A stretch of DNA of 46,908 nucleotides, taken from the NCBI GenBank assembly GCA_006226495.1, contig SBGU01000033.1:1-46908 (forward strand), in the 5' to 3' direction. A program made the translations under genes and the position numbers. The notes beneath the pieces are model-generated. The model worked only from the letters and a program-made list of their open reading frames with translations, was not told where the DNA came from and searched no databases. Each line of letters opens with the position of its first letter. Within the stretch, counting starts at the first letter, position 1. This DNA comes from Alphaproteobacteria bacterium (GTDB taxonomy: Bacteria; Pseudomonadota; Alphaproteobacteria; Sphingomonadales; Kordiimonadaceae). Positions 1 to 9,022 of the stretch are shown here, one piece after another.

Positions 1-1816
1 GCATGGTGGCAAGGCGCGCGCGGGCCACTTCGCCCACCTCGTTCGCGCGTACCAGGATACAGCTTGATTTGTCGGACCCGCGCCCGACCCGGCCACGCAA
101 CTGGTGAAGCTGCGCCAGGCCAAAGCGTTCGGCATGTTCGATCACCATGATCGTGGCTTCGGGCACATCCACGCCCACTTCGATCACGGTGGTGGACACC
201 AGCACCGAAATCTCGCCGGCCTGGAACGCGGCCATGACCGCGTCTTTGTCGGCGCCCTTCATCTTGCCATGCACAAGGCCGACCCGGGCGCCGAACATCT
301 GCTTCAGGCTGGCGAAGCGTTCTTCGGCGGCGGCGATATCAAGCTGTTCGCTTTCCTCGACCAGCGGGCACACCCAATAGGCACGTGCGCCACCCGCCAC
401 CGCGCGCTGGATGCCCGCAGCCACGTCCGACAGGCGGTCAAGTGCGACCACACGGGTATCCACGGGCTTGCGCCCCGGCGGTTTTTCGCGGATCTGCGAC
501 ACATCCATGTCGCCATAGATGGTGAGCGTAAGGGTACGCGGGATCGGCGTTGCGGTCATGCCCAGGGCATCGATGCCGTTGCGCGCCTTGGCAGACAGGG
601 CCAGCCGCTGCTGCACGCCAAAACGGTGCTGTTCGTCGATGATGGCAAGGCCAAGGTCGTGGAATTCAACATCGCCCTGAATGATGGCATGGGTGCCGAC
701 GAGGATATCCACCTCGCCCGCCGCGACAGCCGCAAGGATTTCGGTGCGCGCCTTGCCTTTGGTGCGCCCGGTCAGGAGCGCGAGGCTGAGGCCCGCCGCG
801 TCCGCGAACGGCTGCAGGCTGGCCAGATGCTGGTTCGCGAGGATTTCGGTGGGCGCCAGCATGGCGCACTGCACACCGGCCTCAACCGCCGCCGCCATGG
901 CAAGCAGCGCCACCACGGTCTTGCCGCTGCCGACATCGCCCTGCACAAGCCTGAGCATGGCCTTGTCGCTTTCGAGGTCGGCGATAATTTCGGTGAGCGT
1001 GCGTTCCTGGTCGCCGGTCAACTGGTACGGCAGCGCCGCACGCACCCTGGCCCGGATGCCGCCATCACCCTTCAGGGACCGGCCACGCTTGCGGCGCGTG
1101 CGGTCGCGCACGATAGCGAGGGCAAGCTGGGTCGCCAGCAGTTCATCCGCCGCCAGCCGGCGCCGTTCGTGGCTGTCAGCCGCCATGACATCGGCACCGT
1201 GCGGGTTGTGCGCGGAGCGAAGGGCATCCAGGAACGGCGGCCACTGGTCGCGCGCCACGACGCTGTCGTCCTGCCATTCCGGCAACTGCGGCACCATCGC
1301 GAGCGCGGCGTCAATGGCTTTCCGCAGCACCTTGCCGGACAGGCCGGCGGTCAGCGGATACACGGTTTCCAGTGATGGCAGTTCATCAGCTTTATCGACC
1401 GGCACCATATAGTCCGGGTGGGTCATCTGCACCTGCGACCCATAATGTTCGACCTTGCCGCTGATCAGGCGTTTTTCGCCTTCGGGCAACTGGGCGCGCA
1501 GCCAATCGGCGCGCGGGTGGAAAAACACCAGGGTCAGGTCGCCCGTATCGTCCCGGCACACCACGCGGTAGGGCGCACGTTTGCTGGGCGCGGGATAGTG
1601 CGCGAGCACGGTGACCTCGAGTGTGGCAATCGAGCCCGGCGCGGCGGACGCCACCGTGGGGCGGTAGCGCCGGTCTATCAGGCCCGTGGGAAGGTGGAAC
1701 AGAAGGTCAAGCACCCGCGCACCGGTCAGGCGTTCAAGCGCCTGCCTGTTGCGCTTGCCGATGCCCGGCAGGCTCTCGATGTCCGCAAAATAGCTGAACA
1801 GCGCTTCCGGCCGCAT
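1..1816 (-). CDS. recG: ATP-dependent DNA helicase RecG (C-terminus cut by window edge)
   Basis: RecG is a superfamily 2 DNA translocase that remodels stalled replication forks and branched DNA in the cytoplasm. I translated the minus strand from the ATG at 1816, preceded by a purine-rich GGGGTGG: it stays open to the window edge for 605 codons. The N-terminal wedge/OB region has the helix-hairpin-like [15 protein letters not shown]. Walker A GDVGSGKT lies at about residues 293-300, followed by the DEQH box in IIDEQHRFG, the TATPIPRTL motif, and QLRGRVGRG near the end of what is visible. Full-length RecG is about 690 residues, so roughly 80-90 C-terminal residues lie outside the window. It diverges from sdhE-mfd; recG, a DUF339 gene and mfd are often neighbours in alphaproteobacteria. 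Confidence 0.96.
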   Translation of the reverse strand, partial: MRPEALFSYFADIESLPGIGKRNRQALERLTGARVLDLLFHLPTGLIDRRYRPTVASAAPGSIATLEVTVLAHYPAPSKRAPYRVVCRDDTGDLTLVFFHPRADWLRAQLPEGEKRLISGKVEHYGSQVQMTHPDYMVPVDKADELPSLETVYPLTAGLSGKVLRKAIDAALAMVPQLPEWQDDSVVARDQWPPFLDALRSAHNPHGADVMAADSHERRRLAADELLATQLALAIVRDRTRRKRGRSLKGDGGIRARVRAALPYQLTGDQERTLTEIIADLESDKAMLRLVQGDVGSGKTVVALLAMAAAVEAGVQCAMLAPTEILANQHLASLQPFADAAGLSLALLTGRTKGKARTEILAAVAAGEVDILVGTHAIIQGDVEFHDLGLAIIDEQHRFGVQQRLALSAKARNGIDALGMTATPIPRTLTLTIYGDMDVSQIREKPPGRKPVDTRVVALDRLSDVAAGIQRAVAGGARAYWVCPLVEESEQLDIAAAEERFASLKQMFGARVGLVHGKMKGADKDAVMAAFQAGEISVLVSTTVIEVGVDVPEATIMVIEHAERFGLAQLHQLRGRVGRGSDKSSCILVRANEVGEVARARLATM

Positions 1817-1863
1817 CGGCCCACCCCCTGAAGGTCTCTGAAGTTTCCCTTTATCCGACCGGG

Positions 1864-1878
1864 ACCATAGCTTATGGT
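1864..1878. promoter_or_regulatory. Inverted repeat between divergent recG and sdhE
   Basis: ACCATA-GCT-TATGGT is a perfect 6-bp inverted repeat with a 3-bp centre. It lies 48 bp upstream of the recG start codon and 54 bp upstream of the sdhE start codon. It could be an operator or simply promoter sequence. No regulator is identified. Confidence 0.3.
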
Positions 1879-1931
1879 GTGCCGCCGCCACAATGGCCAG
1901 TGTAAGATGACCGCGTAAAAAGGGCACGAAG

Positions 1932-2234
1932 ATGACCGACCTGAGCTATAACCCGCACAAGGAACTGGATCTCGACAACCGCCGCCGGCGGCTGCTTTTT
2001 CGCGCCTGGCACCGGGGCATCAAGGAACTGGACCTGATTTTCGGCAATTTTGTCGAGGCCAACCACCAAAGCTTCAGCCACGCGGACTGCGAATGGTTCG
2101 AACGCCTGTTCGAGGAACAGGACCATGCCATCCTGCAGTGGGTGACCAAGAAGGAAGGTGTGCCGGCCCAGTTCCAGGGCGAGATGATGGATCGGCTGCA
2201 GCGTCTTGATTTCATGACCCTGAAAGCGCGCTGA
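1932..2234 (+). CDS. sdhE: FAD assembly factor SdhE (DUF339/CptB family)
   Basis: Small cytoplasmic protein of 100 residues that promotes covalent attachment of FAD to the flavoprotein subunit of succinate dehydrogenase. It is mostly helical and carries the family signature RGIKELDLIFGNF (residues 29-41), where the RGxxE residues contact the flavoprotein. Acidic/aromatic segments (CEWFERLFEEQDHAILQW) follow, as in E. coli SdhE, which is slightly shorter (88 residues). The start follows AAGGGCACGAAG. The mfd start lies only 14 bp after the stop, so the two are probably cotranscribed. No succinate dehydrogenase genes are in the window; the position beside recG and mfd is a lineage arrangement, not a functional link. 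Confidence 0.93.
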   Translation: MTDLSYNPHKELDLDNRRRRLLFRAWHRGIKELDLIFGNFVEANHQSFSHADCEWFERLFEEQDHAILQWVTKKEGVPAQFQGEMMDRLQRLDFMTLKAR

Positions 2235-2248
2235 CAGGACCAACCATC

Positions 2249-5200
2249 ATGCTTCTCGGGCAACTGATCAGTGCAAAAACGCCGATGCTGGCGTCCGGCG
2301 TGCCGGGCGGCTTCGATGCCATGCTGTTGTCGGACCTTGCCCTGCGCGCCTACGGCGACGGCAAGCGCGCCGTGTTGCATGTGGCGCGGGACGACCAGCG
2401 GCTGACCGCGCTTGCCTCCGCCATCCGTTTTTTTGCGCCCAAGCTGGACCTGATCGTCTTCCCGGCGTGGGACTGCCTGCCCTATGACCGGGTCAGCCCG
2501 CAGGCTGAAATCGTGGCCCGCCGCATGGCCGCGCTTGCCGACCTGTCGAGCCGAAAGGCGAAGGCACCGCTGTTGGTGCTGACCACCGTCAATGCCGCCG
2601 TGCAGCGCATCCCCGCCCCCGCTTCTGTTGCAGATGCAACACTTCTGGCAAGCCCGGGGGAACAGCTTTCCATGGAACGGGTGATCGAATTTCTGGCCGC
2701 CAATGGCTACACCCGGTCCGGCCAGGTGATGGAGCCCGGCGAATTTGCCGTGCGCGGTGGCCTTCTGGACCTGTTCCCGTCGGGCGCCGAAGAACCGGTG
2801 CGGCTGGACTTTTTTGGCGACGAGCTGGACACCATCCGCACCTTCGATCCCCTGGACCAGCGCACCACCGGCACCACGCCGCACCTGCACCTGATGCCGG
2901 CCAGCGAATTTTCGCTCGCCAAACCCGGGATTGACCGGTTCCGGCGCAATTATGTGAACACCTTCGGCCCGGCGCGCGGCGACGACCTTCTGTATGAAGC
3001 CGTCAGCGAAGGCCGCAAATACCAGGGTGCGGAGCACTGGCTGCCCTTCTTCCATGACGAGCTGGCCACCCTGTTTGACTATGTTCAGGACCCGGTCCTG
3101 ACCCTGGATCACCAGGCCGACGATGCCGCCGAGGAACGTTTCACCGCGATCCGCGACTATTATGGCGCGCGCGCCGAAGCCTGGAAGATCGCCCAGTCGG
3201 TCCGGGACAACACGACCCCGCCCTACAAGCCGGTGCCGACCGATGCCATGTTCATGGCGCCCGACGAATGGACGGCAACCCTGGATGACCTCAACGTCCG
3301 GCGCCTGACCCCGTTCGAGGAGCCACCCGCGGCCCATGTGGTCAGCTTCGAAGCGCGGCAGGGCCGTGACTTCGGCCCCGAACGCAACCAGCGCGAGGTG
3401 AATGTCTATGACGCGGTGCGCGACCATGTGAAGGCGCTTCGGGTCGCCGGCAAGCGCGTGGTGTTCGCAAGCTATTCCCCAGGTGCCGCCGACCGCATGA
3501 AAGGCGTGCTTGAAGACCATGGCCTGGTGCCCGTGGGGCTGGCAGACGGCTGGGACGATATCAAACATTCCAACACGACCGCCATTGCCGTAACTGTGCT
3601 GCCACTGGAACGCGGGTTCGAAACCAAAGACCTAGCGATTATATCTGAGCAGGATGTGCTGGGTGACCGGCTGGTCCGGCGCGCGCGCCGCAGCAAGCGG
3701 GCTGACAATTTCCTGAAGGAAGCCAGCGCGCTCAGCCCCGGCGACATGGTGGTGCACGCGAGCCACGGCATTGGCCGCTTCATGGGGCTGGAAACGGTTA
3801 CCGTGTCGGGCGCAGCGCACGACTGCCTGCTGCTGACCTACGCGGGCGGCGACAAGCTTTATGTGCCGGTCGAGAATATCGAGGTTCTGTCCCGCTTCGG
3901 CGGCGAGGATGCGGGCGCACAACTGGACAAGCTGGGCGGCGTGGCCTGGCAGGCGCGCAAGGCCAAGGCCAAGGAACGCATCCGCGAAATGGCCGGGCAA
4001 CTGATCAAGCTGGCGGCGGAACGCGCGCTCCGTGAAGGCCAGCGCATCAGCACCCCCGACGGCATGTATGAAGAATTCTGCGCCCGGTTCCCCTTTACCG
4101 AAACCGACGACCAGTTGCGCGCCATCGGCGATGTGGCGGACGACCTGGCATCCGGCCGCCCGATGGACCGGCTGGTGTGCGGCGACGTGGGTTTTGGCAA
4201 GACCGAAGTGGCACTCAGGGCCGCGTTCCTGGCCGTGATGGCCGGCCATCAGGTGGCGGTGGTTGCGCCCACGACCCTCCTGGCACGCCAGCATTTCCTG
4301 AATTTCACCGAGCGCTTCAAAGGCCTGCCGGTGCGCATTGCCCAATTGTCCCGCCTCGTGACCGCCAAGGACGCCAAGGCGACCAAGGAAGAAATGCGCA
4401 AGGGCACCCTGGATATCGTGATCGGCACCCACGCCCTGTTGGGCAAGGGTGTCGAGTTCAGGGAACTGGGCATGCTAATCGTGGACGAGGAGCAGCATTT
4501 TGGTGTCGCGCACAAGGAAAAGCTGAAGGAACTGAAGGCCAACGTCCATGTGCTGACCCTGACCGCAACCCCGATCCCCCGCACCCTGCAAATGGCCATG
4601 AGCGGCCTGCGCGACCTCAGTATCATCGCCACCCCGCCGGTGGACCGGCTGGCGGTGCGCACCTTTGTGCTGCCGTTCGACCCCGTTGTAGTGCGCGAGG
4701 CGCTGTTGCGTGAACATTACCGCGGCGGCCAGAGCTTCTATGTCTGCCCGCGCATTACCGACCTGGATGAAGCCCAGCGCTTCCTGAAGGACCATGTGCC
4801 CGAGGTGAAGTTTGTCATCGCCCACGGCCAGATGGCGCCGGGCAATATCGAAGACGTGATGACCGCCTTCTATGAAGGCCGTTACGACGTGCTTTTGTCG
4901 ACCACCATCATCGAAAGCGGCATCGATATCCCGACTGCCAATACCATGGTGGTGCACCGGGCGGATATGTTCGGCCTGGCGCAGCTTTACCAGCTTCGGG
5001 GCCGCGTTGGCCGTTCCAAAACCAGGGCTTATGCCTACCTGACCACCCCCGCGAACCGGGTGCTCACGGAAGGCGCCGACAAACGCCTGCAGGTGTTGCA
5101 GGCGCTGGACACCCTGGGGGCAGGCTTCACGATCGCCAGCCACGACATGGACATCCGCGGCGCCGGCAACCTGCTTGGCGACGAACAGTCGGGCCATATC

Positions 5201-5755
5201 AAGGAAGTGGGTGTCGAACTCTATCAGAAGATGCTCGAAGAAGCCGTGGCCGAAGCCCGCGCCGGCAAGGGCGGCGACGACACCTTCGATACAGACTGGT
5301 CGCCCAGTATCAACCTGGGCGCCACCGTGATGATCCCGGAAGGCTATGTGCCTGACCTGACGCAGCGCATGGCGCTGTATCGCCGGCTGGCTGACCTGAC
5401 GAACCGCGAGGATGTCGACGCCTTCTGCGCCGAGCTGATCGACCGTTTCGGCCCGCTGCCGGGCGAAGTGAAACAGTTGGCGGCGATCATGATCATCAAG
5501 GGCCACTGCAAGCGCGCCGGCATCGAAAAGCTGGAAGCGGGTGCAAGGGGCGTTACCCTGAGCTTCCGCGACGACCGGTTCGCAAACCCGGCGGGCCTGG
5601 TGCAGTTTATCAGTTCGACCGGCAACACAGCCAAGGTGCGGCCAGACCACAAGCTGGTCTATTTCGCCCAGATGGACAAGATCGGCATCCGGCTGAAAAC
5701 GGTAGCCTCAATTGCCCGCAAACTGGCCCAGCTCGCGGAAGATGTGCCGGCCTGA
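2249..5755 (+). CDS. mfd: Transcription-repair coupling factor Mfd
   Basis: Mfd removes RNA polymerase stalled at template lesions and recruits UvrA for strand-specific nucleotide excision repair. The 1168-residue product has the full architecture. A UvrB-like N-terminal module includes the TRSGQVMEPGEFAVRGGLLD segment. An RNA-polymerase-interaction (CarD-like) domain starts around residue 495 (LSPGDMVVHASHGIGRFMG). The RecG-like motor has Walker A GDVGFGKT at about 645-652 and a DEEQ box at about 746-749, followed by TATPIPRTL and [11 protein letters not shown]-terminal TRCF domain completes it. Length matches the family (about 1150). The ATG follows the sdhE stop by 14 bp. No frameshift or missing motif is apparent. 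Confidence 0.98.
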   Translation: MLLGQLISAKTPMLASGVPGGFDAMLLSDLALRAYGDGKRAVLHVARDDQRLTALASAIRFFAPKLDLIVFPAWDCLPYDRVSPQAEIVARRMAALADLSSRKAKAPLLVLTTVNAAVQRIPAPASVADATLLASPGEQLSMERVIEFLAANGYTRSGQVMEPGEFAVRGGLLDLFPSGAEEPVRLDFFGDELDTIRTFDPLDQRTTGTTPHLHLMPASEFSLAKPGIDRFRRNYVNTFGPARGDDLLYEAVSEGRKYQGAEHWLPFFHDELATLFDYVQDPVLTLDHQADDAAEERFTAIRDYYGARAEAWKIAQSVRDNTTPPYKPVPTDAMFMAPDEWTATLDDLNVRRLTPFEEPPAAHVVSFEARQGRDFGPERNQREVNVYDAVRDHVKALRVAGKRVVFASYSPGAADRMKGVLEDHGLVPVGLADGWDDIKHSNTTAIAVTVLPLERGFETKDLAIISEQDVLGDRLVRRARRSKRADNFLKEASALSPGDMVVHASHGIGRFMGLETVTVSGAAHDCLLLTYAGGDKLYVPVENIEVLSRFGGEDAGAQLDKLGGVAWQARKAKAKERIREMAGQLIKLAAERALREGQRISTPDGMYEEFCARFPFTETDDQLRAIGDVADDLASGRPMDRLVCGDVGFGKTEVALRAAFLAVMAGHQVAVVAPTTLLARQHFLNFTERFKGLPVRIAQLSRLVTAKDAKATKEEMRKGTLDIVIGTHALLGKGVEFRELGMLIVDEEQHFGVAHKEKLKELKANVHVLTLTATPIPRTLQMAMSGLRDLSIIATPPVDRLAVRTFVLPFDPVVVREALLREHYRGGQSFYVCPRITDLDEAQRFLKDHVPEVKFVIAHGQMAPGNIEDVMTAFYEGRYDVLLSTTIIESGIDIPTANTMVVHRADMFGLAQLYQLRGRVGRSKTRAYAYLTTPANRVLTEGADKRLQVLQALDTLGAGFTIASHDMDIRGAGNLLGDEQSGHIKEVGVELYQKMLEEAVAEARAGKGGDDTFDTDWSPSINLGATVMIPEGYVPDLTQRMALYRRLADLTNREDVDAFCAELIDRFGPLPGEVKQLAAIMIIKGHCKRAGIEKLEAGARGVTLSFRDDRFANPAGLVQFISSTGNTAKVRPDHKLVYFAQMDKIGIRLKTVASIARKLAQLAEDVPA

Positions 5756-5817
5756 CATTTCGGTTGTAAGCCTTCTGGCGCACCCGCATACTGATGCGAC
5801 ATCAGGAGGGGGATTTT

Positions 5818-6966
5818 ATGCAGACCAAAATGTCGTCCGATGCCATTGGCGGGCTTTTGCTCATTGCCGCAGCGGCCTTCGCCATCCTCCTCAGCAACAG
5901 CCCGTTGTCCGGCTATTATGACGCGCTTCTGAACACCAAGGCGACCATTGCGGTTGGCGAATACGGCCTGTCGAAATCGATCCTCCTCTGGATCAACGAA
6001 GGCCTGATGGCGGTGTTTTTCCTGCTGGTCGGCCTCGAGATCAAAAAAGAGATGACGGACGGTGCGCTGTCGGACCCCAAGAACATGGCCCTGCCCGGTC
6101 TGGCCGCAGTTGGCGGCATGGCCGTGCCGGCGCTCATCTTCTGGTTCGTCAATGCGGGCGATACCAGCAATATTGCCGGCTGGGCCGTGCCCACGGCAAC
6201 CGACATTGCCTTTGCGGTCGGCATCCTGGCGCTGATGGGCAGCCGGGTGCCGCCCGAACTGAAATTGTTTCTCCTGACCCTCGCCATTCTTGACGACCTG
6301 GGCGCTGTGATCATCATTGCCGCCTTCTATACGGCGGACCTGTCGGTCATTTCGCTGGCGCTGGCGTTTGCCGGCATTGTCGGCCTGGTGCTGCTGAACC
6401 TGTTTGGTGTGCGCAACAGTTCAGCCTACCTGTTCATCGGCGCCGTGATCTGGGTGTGTGTCCTGAAGTCAGGTGTGCATGCCACCTTGGCCGGTGTTGC
6501 CGTGGGCCTTGCGATCCCTGCGACCAAGGATCATGAAGGCCATTCGCCGCTTGCCGACCTTGAACACAACCTGCACGGCCCCGTTGCCATGATGATCCTG
6601 CCACTGTTTGCCTTTGCCAACGCGGGGGTGTCCCTGGCCGGCATCGGGCCCGATGACCTTGCGGACCCCATCAGCCTTGGTGTGCTTTTGGGCCTTGCCC
6701 TTGGCAAACCGGCGGGCGTGCTTCTGGGCGCGCTGATCGCAGTTGGCATCCTGAAGGCACAGGCGCCGGGCAGCCTTGGTTTCAGGCATTTCTGGGGTGC
6801 CGGGCACCTGGCGGGCATCGGCTTTACCATGAGCCTGTTCATTGGCAGCCTCGCCTATGAGACAGCAGACCAGAATGCCGCCGTGCGCATTGGTGTGCTG
6901 GCTGCCAGCATCCTGTCCGCAATTGCGGGCTGGGTCGTGCTTGCAAGGCCTTCCAGAAGCAACTGA
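5818..6966 (+). CDS. nhaA: Na+/H+ antiporter NhaA
   Basis: Inner-membrane sodium/proton antiporter that exports Na+ using the proton gradient and helps pH homeostasis. The protein is 382 residues, close to the 388 of E. coli NhaA, and is almost entirely hydrophobic membrane helices. The family signature AILDDLGAV contains the paired ion-binding aspartates (Asp159-Asp160, equivalent to Asp163/Asp164). FFLLVGLEIKKEM near the N-terminus is also typical. I chose the ATG at 5818 over the in-frame ATG at 5794 because a strong AGGAGGGGG ribosome site (5804-5812) lies between them. It sits 62 bp after mfd and probably has its own transcript, ending at the hairpin at 7067-7089. Confidence 0.97.
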   Translation: MQTKMSSDAIGGLLLIAAAAFAILLSNSPLSGYYDALLNTKATIAVGEYGLSKSILLWINEGLMAVFFLLVGLEIKKEMTDGALSDPKNMALPGLAAVGGMAVPALIFWFVNAGDTSNIAGWAVPTATDIAFAVGILALMGSRVPPELKLFLLTLAILDDLGAVIIIAAFYTADLSVISLALAFAGIVGLVLLNLFGVRNSSAYLFIGAVIWVCVLKSGVHATLAGVAVGLAIPATKDHEGHSPLADLEHNLHGPVAMMILPLFAFANAGVSLAGIGPDDLADPISLGVLLGLALGKPAGVLLGALIAVGILKAQAPGSLGFRHFWGAGHLAGIGFTMSLFIGSLAYETADQNAAVRIGVLAASILSAIAGWVVLARPSRSN

Positions 6967-7066
6967 ACGGGCGAAACGGCGCAGAAAAAGTTCGTTATTT
7001 CTGAACCTTAACGGCCGTTCATCCTGTCGCCACACAATGTCATAATTCTCCTTTTTTCCGCCTTAT

Positions 7067-7089
7067 GGCGCCCATTCTGGCGCCTTTTT
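7067..7089 (+). terminator. Rho-independent terminator after nhaA
   Basis: GGCGCC, a 6-nt loop CATTCT, GGCGCC, then TTTTT. The hairpin lies 100 bp after the nhaA stop and upstream of the outer-membrane protein gene. Confidence 0.6.
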
Positions 7090-7205
7090 CCGCGTCGAAT
7101 ATCCATCCTATCGACAGGCCCGCGATCGTCGCGGGTCACCGGAAAACCGGCCCCCAACGGACAAAGTTCATGGGCCGATATAATTGAACGGACACGGAGG
7201 ACACG

Positions 7206-7760
7206 ATGACTTTCACCAAAACGCTTCTGGCCGGTTTGGCCGCAACCACCCTTCTCGCCGGTGCAGCCAGTGCCCAGGACGAAAAGCCCTTCGACGGCGT
7301 CTATGCCGGTGTCGAAACGGGTGTGGACTGGACCAAGATGTCCGGTGACAACAAGTTCGACCGCAGCATCTATTATGGCGGTGTACTGGGTTATCGGGTG
7401 CAAGCCGACAATGACATGGTGATGGGTCTTGAAGGCACGTTCGGCGACAACGGTTACAACAGCAACCGGAACGGCGTGAACACGGATTATGAATGGAGCG
7501 CGTCTGCGATCCTTGGCCAGGCGTTCGGCAACAGCCTGTTTTACGGCAAGGCAGGTTATGTGCGCCAGAAGGTCGATTACGAGATTGAAGCCACCTGCAC
7601 GACCTGCGTTGACCACAAGGACGGCGGCTGGCGCTTTGGTGGTGGCTACGAATACGCCATGGCCAACGGCATCAGCCTGCGCACGGGCGTCGACTACACC
7701 ACATATGGCGACGGTGTGAAATCCTGGCAGGGCAAGGCCGGCCTCCTGGTTACCTATTGA
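7206..7760 (+). CDS. Outer-membrane beta-barrel protein (OmpA/Omp25-like porin family)
   Basis: Exported protein of 184 residues. The signal peptide MTFTKTLLAGLAATTLLAG..ASAQ is followed by a mature domain of alternating strands. Motifs include FDGVYAGVETGVDWTKMSG, GGVLGYRVQ, LEGTFGDNGYN and GWRFGGGYEYAMANGISLRTGVDY. The final residues LLVTY form an aromatic-terminated last strand, typical of BAM-assembled barrels. The length fits an 8-stranded barrel such as Omp25/Omp31 or OmpW-like surface proteins. The CTTCTGCACGACCTG-like segment encodes two close cysteines (CTTC) in a loop, possibly a disulfide. GGAGG precedes the start. It is a single-gene unit ended by the hairpin at 7813-7841. The specific function is unknown. 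Confidence 0.8.
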   Translation: MTFTKTLLAGLAATTLLAGAASAQDEKPFDGVYAGVETGVDWTKMSGDNKFDRSIYYGGVLGYRVQADNDMVMGLEGTFGDNGYNSNRNGVNTDYEWSASAILGQAFGNSLFYGKAGYVRQKVDYEIEATCTTCVDHKDGGWRFGGGYEYAMANGISLRTGVDYTTYGDGVKSWQGKAGLLVTY

Positions 7761-7812
7761 GGTATCCGATTTCCCTGAACCAGTTGTTCCGAGTACCCGA
7801 GTTTTGAGTAAG

Positions 7813-7846
7813 AAGGGCAGCCCTCATTAAGGGCTGCCCTTTGATT
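7813..7846. terminator. Hairpin terminator between convergent omp and frnE-like genes
   Basis: An 11-bp perfect stem (7813-7823 with 7831-7841; arm AAGGGCAGCCC) with a 7-nt loop TCATTAA, then TTGATTTT on the plus side. It serves the outer-membrane protein gene. On the minus side the tail is poorer in T. Confidence 0.85.
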
Positions 7847-7860
7847 TTGCGCGGCTGGGT

Positions 7861-8487
7861 TCAGGCCGCCGCCAGCTTGTCGATGGCGCCGGCCAGCACT
7901 TCGGCGGGTTGTGCACCCGAAACTGCAGCACGGCCGCCGAAGATGAACATCGGCACGCCCTGGATACCCAGTTGCTGCGCCTGCGCCACCTCCTGGCGCA
8001 CCAGGTCGGCATCGCTGCCATCGGCCAGCAGGTCCCGCACAAGCGCGCCATCCATGCCGGCTTCGGCTGCCACCTCGACCAGCAGGTCCGCATCACCCAG
8101 GAAGGCACAATCCTCGAAATAGCGGCGCATCAGGCCGTCCACCACCTCGCTTTGTACCCCCGGCGCCATGGCCCAGCGGATCAGCCGGTGAGCATCGAGC
8201 GTATTGGCGATGCGGCATTCGCTGTCGAAATCCCAATTGATGCCCAGTTCCGGCCCCAGCGATTTGAGATGTTCCCGCGCCGCCTGGAATTGCGGGCTGT
8301 CGCCAAACTTCTTGGCATAATAGCTGGCCCGGTCCACACCTTCGGCGGGCGTGTCGGGCGACAATTGGTAAGGCCGCCAGCGCACGCCGCTGATCTGCCC
8401 CGGTCGCATGGCCATGGCCCGGTCCAGTTGCCGTTTGCCGACAAAACACCAGGGACAGACCACATCGATAACAACATCAAGTTCCAT
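7861..8487 (-). CDS. DsbA-family oxidoreductase, FrnE-like (CPWC active site)
   Basis: Thioredoxin-fold protein of 208 residues in the DsbA/FrnE/2-hydroxychromene-2-carboxylate isomerase group. The active-site motif is C11-P-W-C14, right at the N-terminus after one strand. The cis-proline loop is GVPMFIFGGR near residue 185, and the helical insertion contains the RWRPYQLSP segment typical of FrnE. No signal peptide is present, so it is cytoplasmic, unlike periplasmic DsbA. The start was chosen at 8487 because GAGAGGAAAAAATC precedes it; an earlier in-frame ATG at 8541 would add 18 unconvincing residues. FrnE-type proteins act as disulfide isomerases or oxidoreductases in stress tolerance. The substrate is unknown. 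It diverges from the small flagellar-like gene across an 18-bp palindrome. Confidence 0.87.
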   Translation of the reverse strand: MELDVVIDVVCPWCFVGKRQLDRAMAMRPGQISGVRWRPYQLSPDTPAEGVDRASYYAKKFGDSPQFQAAREHLKSLGPELGINWDFDSECRIANTLDAHRLIRWAMAPGVQSEVVDGLMRRYFEDCAFLGDADLLVEVAAEAGMDGALVRDLLADGSDADLVRQEVAQAQQLGIQGVPMFIFGGRAAVSGAQPAEVLAGAIDKLAAA

Positions 8488-8527
8488 GATTTTTTCCTCT
8501 CGGTCCCATGATGGGCCAGAAAAGACG

Positions 8528-8545
8528 ACAATTGAACTCAATTGT
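8528..8545. promoter_or_regulatory. 18-bp palindrome, candidate MarR-type operator
   Basis: ACAATTG-AACT-CAATTGT is a perfect 7-bp inverted repeat with a 4-bp centre, 41 bp upstream of the FrnE-like start and 58 bp upstream of the 8603 start. AATTG-rich palindromes of this size are commonly bound by MarR/OhrR-type repressors. No such regulator is encoded in the window. Confidence 0.4.
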
Positions 8546-8602
8546 TAGTGCGTTTTTCACGGCTTTCGGCAATACTGGCCTGAGGCAAGGACCGGATTTT
8601 CC

Positions 8603-8920
8603 ATGATCAAGGCACTGGACATCGCGACACAGGGCATGCTGCAGGCGGAACGCCGGGCAACCGATGTCGCTGCCGAAATCCTGAAAGGCCTGTCCGGCGA
8701 CCAGAGTTTCCAGGCCGCCCTTGAAGGCCAGGATGCCGGGAATGTTGTTGCAGCCGCAACAAAATCCGCACCGGCCAGCAACACCGGCGGCGCCGGGTAT
8801 GCCGACGTGATCCAGCAGATGGCCGACCTCAAGGCCAGCGAACATGCCTTCAAGGCCAATGCCACGGTTTTCAAGCGGCTGGACGAAACCTTGGGCAGCC
8901 TTCTGGACGCCAAAGGCTGA
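8603..8920 (+). CDS. Small flagellar basal-body rod/hook-like protein
   Basis: 105-residue protein that looks like the two ends of a flagellar axial protein joined together. Residues 3-28 (ALDIATQGMLQAERRATDVAAEIL) resemble the N-terminal coiled-coil of rod/hook proteins. Residues 80-103 (LKASEHAFKANATVFKRLDETLGSLLD) resemble the flg_bbr_C helix, where proteins such as FlgC, FlgG and FlgE read like EAQRAYQANAKVI..ADEMLGTLL. Between them is a low-complexity Ala/Gly/Ser linker. No globular domain is present, unlike FlgC (about 135 residues) or FlgG (260). AAGGACC precedes the start. No other flagellar gene adjoins it; flgK and flgL are 9 kb away. It could be a minor rod or junction protein, or an unrelated coiled-coil that mimics the fold. 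Confidence 0.6.
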   Translation: MIKALDIATQGMLQAERRATDVAAEILKGLSGDQSFQAALEGQDAGNVVAAATKSAPASNTGGAGYADVIQQMADLKASEHAFKANATVFKRLDETLGSLLDAKG

Positions 8921-8946
8921 TGGCGCGACCGCGCCAACCAACAGTC

Positions 8947-8978
8947 ACACCGGAAATCACAAACACCGGAAATCACAA
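8947..8978. repeat. Tandem 16-bp direct repeat upstream of moaA
   Basis: Two perfect, directly adjacent copies of ACACCGGAAATCACAA, followed by AC, begin 27 bp after the small flagellar-like gene and end 44 bp before moaA. It may be a slippage product or a tandem protein-binding site. Confidence 0.8.
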
Positions 8979-9022
8979 ACGAATGACTTGACGGCGGCGC
9001 CCGCCGGGCCACAATTGTCGCT

